From: Bradyrhizobium japonicum USDA 6
GTDB lineage: Bacteria > Pseudomonadota > Alphaproteobacteria > Rhizobiales > Xanthobacteraceae
DNA length: 64,000 nucleotides
Reading direction: 5' to 3'
Assembly (NCBI RefSeq): GCF_000284375.1
Contig: NC_017249.1
Span: 8,983,001 to 9,047,000, forward strand
Shown here: in pieces, positions 54,391 through 63,934 of the stretch
How positions within the stretch are numbered: the first letter of the stretch is position 1
Layout of the letters: each line of letters begins with the position of its first letter
The notes under the pieces: model-generated
Seen by the model: only the letters and a program-made list of their open reading frames with translations
The model's database searches: none
What the model was told of the DNA's origin: nothing
Translations under genes and position numbers: made by a program

Positions 54391-56181
54391 ATGCCGATCT
54401 ACAAAGCCCCCGTCGAAGACGTGAACTTCCTGCTCAACGACGTCTTCCAGATCGATCGCTACGACAACCTCGCCGGCTTCTCCGATGCGTCGAGCGACGT
54501 GCGCGAAGCCATTCTCGGCGAAGCCGCGAAGCTTGCGGAAGAAGTGCTGCAGCCGCTCAACCGCGTCGGCGATCTCGAAGGCTGCAAGCGCGCCGATGAC
54601 GGCAGTGTCACCACGCCGAAGGGCTTCAAGGACGCTTTCAAGCAAGTGGCGGAGGGCGGCTGGCTTGGCCTGTCGGCACCAACCGAGTTCGGCGGCCAGG
54701 GCCTGCCGGTGACGCTGAGCCAGGCGGTCAACGAATTCCAGATCTCCGCCAACATGGCATTCTCGATGTATGGCGGCCTCACCATGGGCGCGACCGCGGC
54801 GCTGATCGTGCACGGCTCGCCCGAGCAGAAGCAGACCTACGTGCCGAAGATGGTGGCGGGCGAGTGGACCGGCACCATGAACCTGACCGAGCCGCATTGC
54901 GGCACCGATCTCGGCATGCTCCGCACCAAGGCGGTCCGCCAGCCCGACGGCAGCTTCAAGATCACGGGCACGAAGATCTTCATCTCGGCCGGTGAGCATG
55001 ACCTCGCCCCCAACATCATCCACCTCGTGCTCGCCCGCATCGAGGGCGCACCGGCCGGCATCAAGGGCGTGTCGCTGTTCGTGGTGCCGAAATTCCTGGT
55101 CAATGCCGATGGTTCGGTCGGCGCACGCAACGGCGTGGTATGTGGCTCGATCGAGCACAAGATGGGCATTCACGGCAATTCCACCTGCGTGATGAACTAC
55201 GACAGCGCCACCGGCTGGCTGATCGGCGAAGAGAACAAGGGCATGCAGGGCATGTTCGTGATGATGAACGAGGCCCGCCTCGGCGTCGCCGTTCAAGGTC
55301 TCGCGCAGTCCGAGGTCGCCTATCAGAACGCGGTCGCCTATGCCCGCGAGCGCATCCAGGGCCGCTCGCTGACAGGCGCCAAGGCGCCGGACAAGCAGGC
55401 CGACCCGATCATCGTGCATCCCGACGTGCGCCGCACGCTGCTCTCGATTCGCGCCTTCAACGAGGCCGCGCGCGCCTTCGTGATGTGGACCGCGCTGAAG
55501 AGCGACGTCGCCCATCGTTCCGAGGACCCGAAGGACCGGCAGGCCGCCGACGACCACATGGGCCTGATGACGCCAGTGCTGAAGGGCTTCCTCACCGATT
55601 ACGGCTTTGCCAACGCGGTGCAGGCGCAGCAGATGTATGGCGGCCACGGCTATATCGCCGAGCAGGGCATGGAGCAGTTCGTGCGCGATGCCCGCATCGC
55701 CATGATCTATGAAGGCGCCAACGGCATCCAGGCGCTCGACCTCGTCGGCCGCAAGCTGCCGCGCGACGGCGGCCGCGCCATCATGGCCTTCTTCGGCGAG
55801 GTCATGGCCTTCGCCAAGGAGAACGGCGGCGACGAGGCGCTAAAACCCTTCATCGCGCCGCTCTCGGCCTCGCTCGGCCATCTCCAGCAGGCCACGACCT
55901 GGCTGATGCAGAACGCGATGGCGAAGCCGGACAATGCGGGTGCTGCCGCAACCGATTACCTGCATCTCTTCGGCTTCGTCGCGCTCGGCTACATGTGGGC
56001 GAAGATGGCCAAGGTGACGCAGGCGAAGATTGCCGCGAGCGGAGCGACGCCCTATCTCTCGACCAAGCTCGTCACCGGCCGCTTCTTCATGGAGCGCATG
56101 CTGCCGGAGACCGCCGCCAATCTCGCGCGCATCCAGGCCGGCTGCGCCACCATCATGGAACTGCCGGCGGAAGCTTTCTGA
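54391..56181 (+). CDS. Acyl-CoA dehydrogenase (long form)
   Basis: This 596-residue flavoenzyme has the acyl-CoA dehydrogenase domains (N-terminal helical, middle beta, C-terminal helical) and an extra C-terminal domain of about 120 residues, as in FadE5-like long forms. Motifs are MNLTEPHCGTDLGMLRTKAV, the FAD-contacting YGGHGYIAEQGMEQFVRDARI, and the catalytic base E441 in MIYEGANGIQALDLVGRKL. It performs the first step of beta-oxidation. It leads an operon with thiolase and FadB-like genes, which lie 69 and 18 bp apart. Confidence 0.95.
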   Translation: MPIYKAPVEDVNFLLNDVFQIDRYDNLAGFSDASSDVREAILGEAAKLAEEVLQPLNRVGDLEGCKRADDGSVTTPKGFKDAFKQVAEGGWLGLSAPTEFGGQGLPVTLSQAVNEFQISANMAFSMYGGLTMGATAALIVHGSPEQKQTYVPKMVAGEWTGTMNLTEPHCGTDLGMLRTKAVRQPDGSFKITGTKIFISAGEHDLAPNIIHLVLARIEGAPAGIKGVSLFVVPKFLVNADGSVGARNGVVCGSIEHKMGIHGNSTCVMNYDSATGWLIGEENKGMQGMFVMMNEARLGVAVQGLAQSEVAYQNAVAYARERIQGRSLTGAKAPDKQADPIIVHPDVRRTLLSIRAFNEAARAFVMWTALKSDVAHRSEDPKDRQAADDHMGLMTPVLKGFLTDYGFANAVQAQQMYGGHGYIAEQGMEQFVRDARIAMIYEGANGIQALDLVGRKLPRDGGRAIMAFFGEVMAFAKENGGDEALKPFIAPLSASLGHLQQATTWLMQNAMAKPDNAGAAATDYLHLFGFVALGYMWAKMAKVTQAKIAASGATPYLSTKLVTGRFFMERMLPETAANLARIQAGCATIMELPAEAF

Positions 56182-56250
56182 GGCTTCCCGCTTCGCCAAT
56201 GATCCGACCGCGCCGCGGTCGTAACCAATAGCTGCAATCAGGAGGCTCCC

Positions 56251-57459
56251 ATGGCAGATGCCTATATCTACGACCACGTCCGAACCCCGCGCGGCCGCGG
56301 CAAGGCAGACGGCGCGCTGCACGAGGTGACGGCGCTCGCGCTCGCCACCGTGCCGCTGAAGGCGCTGAAGGACCGCAACAACCTGCCCGAAGATTCCGTC
56401 GACGACGTCGTGCTTGGCGTGGTCGACCCCGTCGGCGAAGCCGGCTCCGACATCGCGCGCTTCGCCGCGCTCAAGGCCGGCCTCGGTGAAGCCGTCCCCG
56501 GCGTGCAGATCAGCCGCTTCTGTGCTTCCGGCCTCGACGCCGTGAATTTTGCCGCAGCCCAGGTGATGAGCGGCCAGCATGAGCTGGTGATCGGTGGCGG
56601 CGCCGAATCGATGAGCCGCGTCGGCATCGGCGCCTCCGGTGGCGCCTGGCCGATGGACCCCTCGATGGCGGTGCCGGCCTACTTCATGCCGCAGGGCGTC
56701 TCGGCCGATCTGATCGCCACGAAGTACGGCTTCTCGCGCGACGACGTCGACGCCTATGCGGTGCAGAGCCAGCAGCGCGCCGGCACGGCCTGGGATGAGG
56801 GCCGGTTCAACAAGTCCATCGTGCCCGTGAAGGACATCAACGGCCTCACCATCCTCGCCAAGGACGAGCACATGCGTCCCTCGACGACGATGCAGTCGCT
56901 GGCGCAGCTGCAGCCGTCGTTCACGATGATGGCGCAGATGGGCGGCTTCGACGGAGTCGCGGTGCAGTCGCACCCGGAAATCGAGCGCGTCAATTACGTG
57001 CACCACGCCGGCAACTCGTCGGGCATCGTCGACGGCGCCGGCGCCGTGCTGCTCGGCAGCAAGGAAGCAGGCAGCAAGTACGGCCTGAAGCCGCGCGCAA
57101 AGATCCGCGCCTTCGCGAACGTCGGCTCCGAGCCGGCGATGATGCTGACCGGTCCGGTCGACGTCACCGAGAAGCTGTTCGCGCGTTCGGGCATGAAGAA
57201 GTCGGACATCGACCTGTTCGAGCTCAACGAAGCCTTTGCCTCGGTGGTGCTGCGCTACATCCAGGCCTTCGACATCGACAACGCCAAGATCAACGTCAAT
57301 GGCGGCGCGATCGCGCTCGGCCATCCGCTTGGCGCGACCGGCGCGATGATCCTCGGCACCGTGCTCGACGAGCTCGAGCGCACCAACAAGTCCACTGCCC
57401 TCGTCACGCTGTGCATCGGCGGCGGCATGGGCACCGCGACCATCATCGAGCGCGTCTAA
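56251..57459 (+). CDS. Acetyl-CoA C-acyltransferase (thiolase)
   Basis: This 402-residue thiolase carries the nucleophile C91 in [19 protein letters not shown]358 in [10 protein letters not shown] and C388 in [15 protein letters not shown]. It splits 3-ketoacyl-CoA in the last beta-oxidation step, or works in reverse. It lies between the acyl-CoA dehydrogenase and FadB-like genes. AGGAGG lies 6-8 bp before ATG 56251. Confidence 0.96.
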   Translation: MADAYIYDHVRTPRGRGKADGALHEVTALALATVPLKALKDRNNLPEDSVDDVVLGVVDPVGEAGSDIARFAALKAGLGEAVPGVQISRFCASGLDAVNFAAAQVMSGQHELVIGGGAESMSRVGIGASGGAWPMDPSMAVPAYFMPQGVSADLIATKYGFSRDDVDAYAVQSQQRAGTAWDEGRFNKSIVPVKDINGLTILAKDEHMRPSTTMQSLAQLQPSFTMMAQMGGFDGVAVQSHPEIERVNYVHHAGNSSGIVDGAGAVLLGSKEAGSKYGLKPRAKIRAFANVGSEPAMMLTGPVDVTEKLFARSGMKKSDIDLFELNEAFASVVLRYIQAFDIDNAKINVNGGAIALGHPLGATGAMILGTVLDELERTNKSTALVTLCIGGGMGTATIIERV

Positions 57460-57477
57460 GGATAGGGAGCAACCAAC

Positions 57478-59691
57478 ATGGCTTACAAGAACTTCAAGGT
57501 TGAGACCGATTCCGACGGCATCGCGCTCGTCACCTGGGACATCCCGGGCCGTTCGATGAACGTGCTAGACGAGACCTCGACCAGCGAGCTCGATGCGATC
57601 GTCAAGGAGACCACGGCCGACGCCGCCGTGAAGGGCGTCGTCATCACCTCCGCCAAGGAGGCGTTCTGCGCCGGCGCCGATTTGTCGATGCTCGAGGGCA
57701 TGAACCAGGCCTACGCCAAGGTCTTGAAGGAGCAGGACGAGACCGCCGCGAACCAGATGCTGTTCGACCAGAGCCGGCGCTTCTCGCAGGTGCTGCGCTC
57801 GATCGAGACCTCCGGCAAGCCGTGGGCGGCCGCGATCAACGGCCTCGCACTCGGCGGCGGTTTCGAGATCACGCTGTGCTGCCACTATCGCGTGGCGGCG
57901 GAAAATCCCAAGACGCGCCTCGGCCTGCCCGAGGTCAAGGTCGGCCTGTTCCCCGGCGCCGGCGGCACGCAGCGCGTGCCGCGCCTGGTGCCGCCGCAGG
58001 ACGCGATGACGATCCTGCTCAAGGGCGATCCGGTCACGGTCGAGAAGGCCAAGGCGCTGAACCTCATTCACGCGATCGTCCCTGCGGCAGATCTCGTCAA
58101 GGCAGCGAAGGACTGGATCAAGGGCGGCGGCAAGGCCGTCGCGCCCTGGGACGAGAAGGGCTTCAAGCTGCCGGGCGGTCCGGTGTTCTCCAAGGCCGGC
58201 ATGATGATGTTCCCGGCCGGCAACGCGATCTATCGCCGCGAGACCTACGACAATTATCCGGCCGCGCGCGCGATCATGAGCTGCGTCTATGAAGGCCTGC
58301 AGCTGCCGATCGATGCGGCGCTGCGCGTCGAGTCGCGCTACTTCACCTCGGTGCTGCGTTCGAAGGAAGCAGCCGCGATGATCCGCAGCCTGTTCCTGTC
58401 GATGCAGGAGCTCAACAAGGGTGCGCGCCGTCCGAAGGACGTAGCCCCGACCAAGGTGAAGAAGATCGCCGTGATCGGCGCCGGCTTCATGGGTGCGAGC
58501 GTCGGCTACGTCTCGGCCCGTGCCGGCCTCGACGTCGTCCTGATCGACCGCGACCAAGAGAGCGCCGACAAGGGCAAGGCGCATGCGCAGAAGGTGATCG
58601 AGGAGCAGATCAAGAAGGGCCGCGCCAAGCCGGGTGATGCCGAAGCGCTGCTCGCGCGCATTACGCCGACTGCGGACTATGCGGCACTGAAGGACGTCGA
58701 CCTCGTCATCGAGGCCGTGTTCGAGGATCGCAAGGTCAAGGCTGAGACGTTTGCCAAGGCGCAGGAATATCTGAAGCCGGACGTGATCTTCGCGTCGAAC
58801 ACCTCGACGCTGCCGATCACCTCGCTGGCCGAGGGTTTCAAGGAACAGGGCAAGTTCGTCGGTATCCACTTCTTCTCGCCGGTCGAGAAGATGATGCTGG
58901 TCGAGATCATCAAAGGCAAGAACACCGGCGACGTCGCGCTCGCGACCGCGCTCGACTACGTCCGGCAGATCGGCAAGACGCCGATCGTCGTCAACGACAG
59001 CCGCGGCTTCTTCGCCAATCGCTGCGTTGGCCGCTACGTCGCCGAAGGCAACGAGATGTTCCTGGAGGGCGTGCCGCCGGCGATGATCGAGAACTGCGCC
59101 AAGATGGCCGGCATGCCGGTCGGTCCGCTCTCGCTCTCAGACGAAGTCGCACTCGACCTCGGCCTCAAGATCATGAAGGCGACGGAAGCCGATCTCGGCC
59201 CGAACGCCATCAACCCCGATCAGAAGAAGCTGATGGTGGAGATGGTCGAGAACCAGGGCCGTCTCGGCCGCAAGAACAGCAAGGGCTTCTACGACTACCC
59301 CGAGAAGGGCAAGGGTCAGAAGAGCCTGTGGCCAGGGCTGTCAGCGCTGCAGCCGAAGCAGCTCGACCCTGACACGCTCGACATCGAGGAGCTGAAGCAG
59401 CGCTTCCTGGTGGTGCAGGCTGTGGAAGCCGCGCGCACGGTCGAGGACCACGTCATCACCGACCCGCGCGAGGCGGATGTCGGCTCGATCCTCGGCTTCG
59501 GCTTCGCGCCGTTCACCGGCGGCACGCTGTCCTACATCGACTTCATGGGCACGAAGAAATTCGTCGAGCTCTGCCACAAGCTGGAGGCGAAGTACGGCTC
59601 GCGTTTCACCCCGCCGAAGCTTCTCGAGGAGATGGCCGCGAAGGGAGAAACCTTCTACGGCCGCTTCGCGCCGAAGAAGGCCGCGGCCTGA
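57478..59691 (+). CDS. Bifunctional enoyl-CoA hydratase / 3-hydroxyacyl-CoA dehydrogenase
   Basis: This 737-residue protein has the FadB/FadJ plan. The hydratase domain (about 1-200) has [28 protein letters not shown] and [23 protein letters not shown]. The dehydrogenase domain has the NAD motif [22 protein letters not shown] at about 329, [17 protein letters not shown], and the catalytic pair segment [21 protein letters not shown]-terminal domain completes it. It performs the second and third steps of beta-oxidation and closes the operon, followed by a strong terminator. Confidence 0.96.
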   Translation: MAYKNFKVETDSDGIALVTWDIPGRSMNVLDETSTSELDAIVKETTADAAVKGVVITSAKEAFCAGADLSMLEGMNQAYAKVLKEQDETAANQMLFDQSRRFSQVLRSIETSGKPWAAAINGLALGGGFEITLCCHYRVAAENPKTRLGLPEVKVGLFPGAGGTQRVPRLVPPQDAMTILLKGDPVTVEKAKALNLIHAIVPAADLVKAAKDWIKGGGKAVAPWDEKGFKLPGGPVFSKAGMMMFPAGNAIYRRETYDNYPAARAIMSCVYEGLQLPIDAALRVESRYFTSVLRSKEAAAMIRSLFLSMQELNKGARRPKDVAPTKVKKIAVIGAGFMGASVGYVSARAGLDVVLIDRDQESADKGKAHAQKVIEEQIKKGRAKPGDAEALLARITPTADYAALKDVDLVIEAVFEDRKVKAETFAKAQEYLKPDVIFASNTSTLPITSLAEGFKEQGKFVGIHFFSPVEKMMLVEIIKGKNTGDVALATALDYVRQIGKTPIVVNDSRGFFANRCVGRYVAEGNEMFLEGVPPAMIENCAKMAGMPVGPLSLSDEVALDLGLKIMKATEADLGPNAINPDQKKLMVEMVENQGRLGRKNSKGFYDYPEKGKGQKSLWPGLSALQPKQLDPDTLDIEELKQRFLVVQAVEAARTVEDHVITDPREADVGSILGFGFAPFTGGTLSYIDFMGTKKFVELCHKLEAKYGSRFTPPKLLEEMAAKGETFYGRFAPKKAAA

Positions 59692-59994
59692 TCACCCAAG
59701 ATCATTTGAGAACAAGGGGCCGGATCGTCGATCCGGCCTTTTTGTTTGGGGAGACGTCATCACGGGTGCGTCAGATTTGTTCCCGGCTTGTGGAACCAGT
59801 CACAGAATTCGCGTAGGAACCGTGTCAGAGTCCCCGCTGCCGCAGTGTCGCGCTATTGTCATAGGCACGTCAAAGCGGCGCCGTTCTTTTGCTCGGCCCT
59901 GGCACTAGTCTTGCTCAGGGTCAGGGCCACGAACCCGGTCGGGACACTTGCCGAGCCATCGGCAGGTTGAAGACGAAATAAGAAAGTATCCTTG
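59692..59994. other. 303-bp gap after the beta-oxidation operon
   Basis: After the terminator at 59718-59743 the stretch holds no gene. A hairpin GGCCCTG (59895-59901) with CAGGGCC (59922-59928) lies near the right end and may be part of the next gene's leader. Nothing else is recognised. Confidence 0.45.
59718..59743 (+). terminator. Rho-independent terminator of the beta-oxidation operon
   Basis: GGCCGGAT, loop CGTCG and ATCCGGCC (59718-59738) followed by TTTTT form a strong terminator 26 bp after the fadB-like stop. The same core recurs at 60632 and 61075. Confidence 0.92.
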
Positions 59995-60213
59995 ATGAAC
60001 TCTTTGGTGCTGCGGAAGACCGCGCTCGGTCGCGATCTCACCGCAAAATATGCTGTTGGACCCGCCACTCGCCGCCTCTCGCCGCAACGGAAGCCGGCGC
60101 GCCTGCGCCGCAAGGGGCCGATGCTTTGGGCCGCCTTGGCGTTACTTGTGCTGGCGGCGGATTTTATGCTGGCTTCCCTCGCCTGGCTCGCCGTCGACTT
60201 CGTCATGGGCTGA
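59995..60213 (+). CDS. Small membrane protein of unknown function
   Basis: This 72-residue protein starts at ATG 59995. The first 42 residues are rich in Arg and Lys (RRLSPQRKPARLRRKGPM), then one membrane helix (about 44-67: WAALALLVLAADFMLASLAWLAVDF). The family is not recognised. Its 3' end overlaps a convergent gene by 72 bp (60142-60213). It follows the 303-bp gap downstream of the beta-oxidation operon and is probably a separate transcript. Confidence 0.5.
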   Translation: MNSLVLRKTALGRDLTAKYAVGPATRRLSPQRKPARLRRKGPMLWAALALLVLAADFMLASLAWLAVDFVMG

Positions 60214-60456
60214 GACCCCTCGCGCGTGCAGCAGGTAGGCCGCCGCGAAGTAGGCGAGCTGGCAGACGGCAAGACAGATGGCAATGACGGTGACACCCGC
60301 CATCATGCCGAATTCGTAAGCGCGAAGAATGATCGCCGAGAAAACTGCGATCGCCGGCGCAATCAATATCAGCGCCCAGATCCTGAAAACATAACCGGTC
60401 GCTATTCCCACCAATGCACTTGCGACGATCAGGACCAAGGCAATCGTCAACTTCAA
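60142..60456 (-). CDS. Small membrane protein of unknown function
   Basis: This open frame of about 104 residues has three hydrophobic helices (about 4-24, 27-46, 53-75) and a charged C-terminal tail (HDEVDGEPGEGSQHKIRRQHK). The start is a TTG; TTG 60450, with GGAG 6 bp upstream, may be the true one. It overlaps the 3' end of the plus-strand small gene. No family is recognised. Confidence 0.5.
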   Translation of the reverse strand: MKLTIALVLIVASALVGIATGYVFRIWALILIAPAIAVFSAIILRAYEFGMMAGVTVIAICLAVCQLAYFAAAYLLHARGVSAHDEVDGEPGEGSQHKIRRQHK

Positions 60457-60631
60457 CTCCGATGAAAGTACAAATAATCCTCTAACAATTCCGCCAAGCT
60501 CGCGCGCTTTACGGGTACTGACAAGACAGCACTACTTACATTCGGCGAACAGTAGTTCATAAGTCTAATGATAGGTACGATGATCCGGCGAGATGGGTTC
60601 GCGCCCACCCCGCTCGGGGCGGAATGAGAAG

Positions 60632-60652
60632 GGGCCGGATCGACGATCCGAC
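60632..60652 (-). terminator. Weak terminator with shared core, minus strand
   Basis: GGCCGGAT, loop CGACG and ATCCGACC pair with one mismatch. The element lies 6 bp beyond the stop of the minus-strand hypothetical gene at 60658 and shares the core seen at 59718 and 61075. There is no good T-run. Confidence 0.45.
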
Positions 60653-60657
60653 CCGTT

Positions 60658-61002
60658 CTATTTGCGGTCTCCGAACGGCGAGAACGCCCGCCCCGAGACC
60701 GCATCGTCGGCAAGACTCGCTCGCCAGCTGCCTTCATCGCCGCGGCCAATGCGGACCTCGAAGCGCCAACCATTCTGGTTGGTGAAGGCGATGTCCGTTC
60801 CGCCCTGCTTCCTGGCGTAGCTGCACGGATATTCGGTCGGCCGATCGGGAAAGACGATTCTTCCTTCCTTGCTCTCGAACACGGCCGAGGTGACCTGCGG
60901 ATGGATCATGAAGATGCAATTGCGCTGCGGCAGGTCCGGCGTCGACAAACCAAGCATCGCGAGCGGCGCGCCCGCGGCAGTCATAAGGACGATCATGTTC
61001 AT
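60658..61002 (-). CDS. Small exported hypothetical protein
   Basis: This 114-residue protein starts at ATG 61002 (MNMIVLMTAAGAPLAMLGLS), which looks like a short signal sequence. Longer open frame upstream would run through the GST terminator and is not used. The rest is polar and beta-rich with two Cys (LPQRNCIFMIHPQ and EYPCSYARKQ) and no known domain. The mature product is probably periplasmic. Confidence 0.6.
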   Translation of the reverse strand: MNMIVLMTAAGAPLAMLGLSTPDLPQRNCIFMIHPQVTSAVFESKEGRIVFPDRPTEYPCSYARKQGGTDIAFTNQNGWRFEVRIGRGDEGSWRASLADDAVSGRAFSPFGDRK

Positions 61003-61074
61003 GGCGGCGGCTGTCTCTTGGAGGTGCTCCGCGATTTCGACGTGGCCGCCGATCGAATGGTTCACAATGAAAAA

Positions 61075-61095
61075 GGCCGGATCGTCGATCCGGCC
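61075..61095 (-). terminator. Rho-independent terminator of the GST gene (minus strand)
   Basis: GGCCGGAT, loop CGTCG and ATCCGGCC form the same core as at 59718. On the minus strand it is followed by TTTTC, ending transcription of the GST gene whose stop codon lies at 61123-61125. Confidence 0.88.
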
Positions 61096-61122
61096 TTTCG
61101 CATGTTGCATCGTGCGATGCGC

Positions 61123-61728
61123 TTACTTCGCCTGCGCAAGGCCTTCCTTCTTCAGCGCCTCCTGCACCTGCGGCCGCGCTGCGACGCGAGCCTTGTAGGC
61201 GGTCAGGTTCGGCATGGCCGAGAGGTCGAACTTCATCCGGTCGCCCCAGGTCAGCATCGTGAAGAGATAGCCGTCGGCCACCGTGAACTGCTTTCCCATG
61301 AGGTAGTCGCGGCCGGCGAGCTGGCTGTCGATGTATGTCAGCTTGCCCATGACGCGGTCCTTGAAGAAGGCATCGTTCAGCGCCGGCGCGAAAAGGGGTC
61401 CGAAGCTCTTGTGCACCTCCGAGGTGAGGAAGTTCAGCCATTCGAGCAGCTTGCAGCGCTCAGAGCTGCCGTGAGCCGGCGCCAGCGCCTTGGCCGAAGC
61501 CTGGTCGGCGATCATCTGGACAATGACCGGGCCTTCGGTCACGATCTCGCCGCTGTCGAGGCCCAGCGCAGGGACCTGGCCCTTCGGGTTCAGCTTCAGA
61601 TAATCCTCACCATTTTCGAGCTTCTTGGCCCGGATATCGACCTTGACCAGCTCATAGGGCAGGCCGGCTTCCAGGAGCGCGATGTGGGGGGACAGAGAGC
61701 AGGCGCCGGGCGAGTAATAGAGTTTCAT
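61123..61728 (-). CDS. Glutathione S-transferase (beta-class-like)
   Basis: This 201-residue protein starts MKLYYSPGACSLSPHIALLEAGLPYELVKVDI, the bacterial beta-class pattern with catalytic Cys in GACSLSP and the cis-Pro segment GQVPALGLDSG. The C-terminal all-helical domain follows (about 90-200). It conjugates glutathione to electrophiles. It is divergent from a MarR regulator over 127 bp that hold two palindromes. Glutathione synthesis by gshA is encoded about 700 bp away on the other side of marR. Confidence 0.93.
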   Translation of the reverse strand: MKLYYSPGACSLSPHIALLEAGLPYELVKVDIRAKKLENGEDYLKLNPKGQVPALGLDSGEIVTEGPVIVQMIADQASAKALAPAHGSSERCKLLEWLNFLTSEVHKSFGPLFAPALNDAFFKDRVMGKLTYIDSQLAGRDYLMGKQFTVADGYLFTMLTWGDRMKFDLSAMPNLTAYKARVAARPQVQEALKKEGLAQAK

Positions 61729-61774
61729 GGAATTTCCTTCTCTTGACGCTTGGTTGGGCCGAAGGAACGCCTAC

Positions 61775-61815
61775 ATGCATCTGCATCCAATAGTCAAGAT
61801 TGATGCAGGTGCATC
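61775..61815. promoter_or_regulatory. Two palindromic operators between gst and marR
   Basis: ATGCATCTGCAT (61775-61786) and GATGCAGGTGCATC (61802-61815) are both near-perfect 12-14-bp palindromes of the form ATGCA-N2-TGCAT. Their centres are 28 bp apart, or nearly three helical turns. They lie 40-127 bp upstream of the divergent start codons. Such pairs are typical binding sites of a MarR dimer that represses both genes. Confidence 0.65.
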
Positions 61816-61855
61816 GAGTGGGGTAAGAGACGGGACGACGAGCTTGAGCGGGACC

Positions 61856-62350
61856 ATGAAACGCAAACCATCGACCGAGGCAACTTCGGCCTGGATCCGC
61901 CTGATGCGGGTGCAGAGCCGCGTGCTCGATTGCGTCGAGCAGGACTTGAAGAAGGCGGGCTTCCCGCCGCTGGCCTGGTACGACGCGCTGCTCGAATTGT
62001 CGCGGGCGCCCTCGGGTGAGCTGCGGCCGGTGGAACTCGAGCGGCAAATGCTGATCCCGCAATACTCCACCTCGCGCCTGATCGACCGCCTCGTCGACGA
62101 GGGGCTCGCCTCCCGGCGCGAATGCAAGATCGACAAGCGCGGCCAGTTCGTGGAGATCACGGAAGCCGGCCGCGAGTTGCAGAAGCGGATGTGGGGCGCC
62201 TATTCGGCCGCAATCGAAAAGTATGTCGGCTCGAAACTGTCCGATGCGGATGCCGTCAAGCTCAGCGGTCTGCTCGACCGTCTCGGCTGCTCGTGCGGCG
62301 AGATGAAACTGCCGCCCGTCCACGTCAACGAAACCACGCCGTCGCGATGA
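61856..62350 (+). CDS. MarR family transcriptional regulator
   Basis: This 164-residue protein has the MarR winged helix (about 25-130: LELSRAPSGELRPVELERQMLIPQYSTSRLIDRLVDEGLASRRECKIDKRGQFVEITEAGREL). It has Cys residues at the C-terminus (LGCSCGEMKLP). ATG 61856 gives MKRKPSTEATSAW; the longer frame upstream is unlikely. It is divergent from the GST gene and followed about 100 bp later by gshA. It probably responds to electrophiles or oxidants and controls gst. Confidence 0.9.
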   Translation: MKRKPSTEATSAWIRLMRVQSRVLDCVEQDLKKAGFPPLAWYDALLELSRAPSGELRPVELERQMLIPQYSTSRLIDRLVDEGLASRRECKIDKRGQFVEITEAGRELQKRMWGAYSAAIEKYVGSKLSDADAVKLSGLLDRLGCSCGEMKLPPVHVNETTPSR

Positions 62351-62451
62351 TCGTGCGGCACACCAGCTCGTCCGTGCACCCCCTGGGTTCACGGACCACC
62401 CCGTCACCCGCGCGCCTTCGATCGAAGCGCCCTTTTTGATTAGAGTTTGAT

Positions 62452-63822
62452 ATGGCGCGAGACCAGATCGATATGACGCCGCTGCAGTCGCGCGACGAGC
62501 TCGTCGCGTGGTTCGAGGCCGGCTGCAAGGACCCGTCCGAATTCCGTATGGGCACCGAGCACGAGAAGACGCCGTTCACGCTCGAAGGCCACCGTCCGGT
62601 GCCTTACGAGGGCGCGCGGGGCATCGGCGCGCTGCTCGAAGGCATGAAGCTCCTGCTCGGCTGGGAGCCGATCATGGAGAAGGGCAACATCATCGGCCTC
62701 TACGACGTCACCGGCGGCGGCGCGATCTCGCTCGAGCCCGGCGGACAGTTCGAGCTCTCCGGCGCGCCGGTCGAGAACGTGCATCAGACCCAGAGCGAGC
62801 TGATGGCGCATCTGGCGCAGGTGCGCGAGATTGCGACCCCGCTCGGCATCGGCTTCCTCGGGCTCGGCATGACGCCGTCCTGGTCGCGCGCCGACATCCC
62901 GGTGATGCCCAAGGGCCGCTACAAGATCATGACCAATTACATGCCGAAGGTCGGCCAATACGGCCTCGACATGATGTACCGGACCTGCACGGTGCAGACC
63001 AATCTCGACTTCTCCTCCGAAGCCGACATGGTCAAGAAGCTGCGCGTCTCGCTCGCGCTGCAGCCGGTCGCGACCGCGCTGTTTGCCAATTCGCCGTTCA
63101 CCGAGGGCAAGCCGAACGGCTTCCTGTCGTTCCGCTCCGAGATCTGGCGCGACACCGACAATGCGCGCTCGGGCATGATGCCGTGGGCATTCGAGGACGG
63201 CATGGGTTTCGAGCGCTATGTCGACTACGCGCTCGACGTGCCCATGTATTTCGTCAAGCGCGACGAGGATTACATCGACGTCTCGGGCTCCTCGTTCCGC
63301 GCCTTCTTCGACGGCCGCAACAACAATCTGCCCGGAGAACGTCCGACACTGTCGGACTGGGCCAATCATCTTTCGACGATCTTCCCGGAGGTGCGCCTCA
63401 AGCGCTATCTCGAGATGCGCGGCTCCGATGGTGGCCCGTGGGGCCGCCTGCCGGCGCTGTCGGCGTTCTGGGCCGGGCTGCTCTACGACGATGTGTCGCT
63501 CGATGCCGCATGGGACCTCGTGAAGCACTGGACCGCGCATGAGCGCCAGGCCCTGCGCGACGACGTGCCGCGGTTCGGCTTCAAGGCGCGGATCAAGGAC
63601 CGCTATCTGTTCGAGGTCGCCAAGGAATGCCTCGTTCTGGCCCATGCAGGCCTGCGCCGCCGCGGCCGGATCGACCAGCTCGGCCGCGACGAAACCCGGC
63701 ATCTGGAGCCGCTCGATCGCATCATCGATTCCGGCCGGACCCCGGCCGAGGAGATGTTGGAGAAGTTCAACGGCGCCTGGAACGGCTCCGTGGAACCGGC
63801 CTACGCGGAATACGCGTTCTAG
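62452..63822 (+). CDS. gshA: Glutamate-cysteine ligase (plant-type)
   Basis: This 456-residue enzyme catalyses the first step of glutathione synthesis (EC 6.3.2.2). It is of the plant/alphaproteobacterial type: FRMGTEHEKTPFTL near the start, GGGAISLEPGGQFELSGAPVENVHQTQSEL for substrate and metal binding, and MYRTCTVQTNLDFSSEADM. The C-terminal end is WNGSVEPAYAEYAF. It follows the marR gene after about 100 bp, close to GST, so glutathione supply and use are linked here. Confidence 0.95.
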   Translation: MARDQIDMTPLQSRDELVAWFEAGCKDPSEFRMGTEHEKTPFTLEGHRPVPYEGARGIGALLEGMKLLLGWEPIMEKGNIIGLYDVTGGGAISLEPGGQFELSGAPVENVHQTQSELMAHLAQVREIATPLGIGFLGLGMTPSWSRADIPVMPKGRYKIMTNYMPKVGQYGLDMMYRTCTVQTNLDFSSEADMVKKLRVSLALQPVATALFANSPFTEGKPNGFLSFRSEIWRDTDNARSGMMPWAFEDGMGFERYVDYALDVPMYFVKRDEDYIDVSGSSFRAFFDGRNNNLPGERPTLSDWANHLSTIFPEVRLKRYLEMRGSDGGPWGRLPALSAFWAGLLYDDVSLDAAWDLVKHWTAHERQALRDDVPRFGFKARIKDRYLFEVAKECLVLAHAGLRRRGRIDQLGRDETRHLEPLDRIIDSGRTPAEEMLEKFNGAWNGSVEPAYAEYAF

Positions 63823-63934
63823 GCCAGAGGCCGACGACCAGGACCTGAGCCGTTCATCGCCCATACAGGTTTGCGGCGATCAAATGACCGGCTGAAAAAA
63901 CCTGAGCGCCGTCAATAACTCGAAAGCTGTTCCG

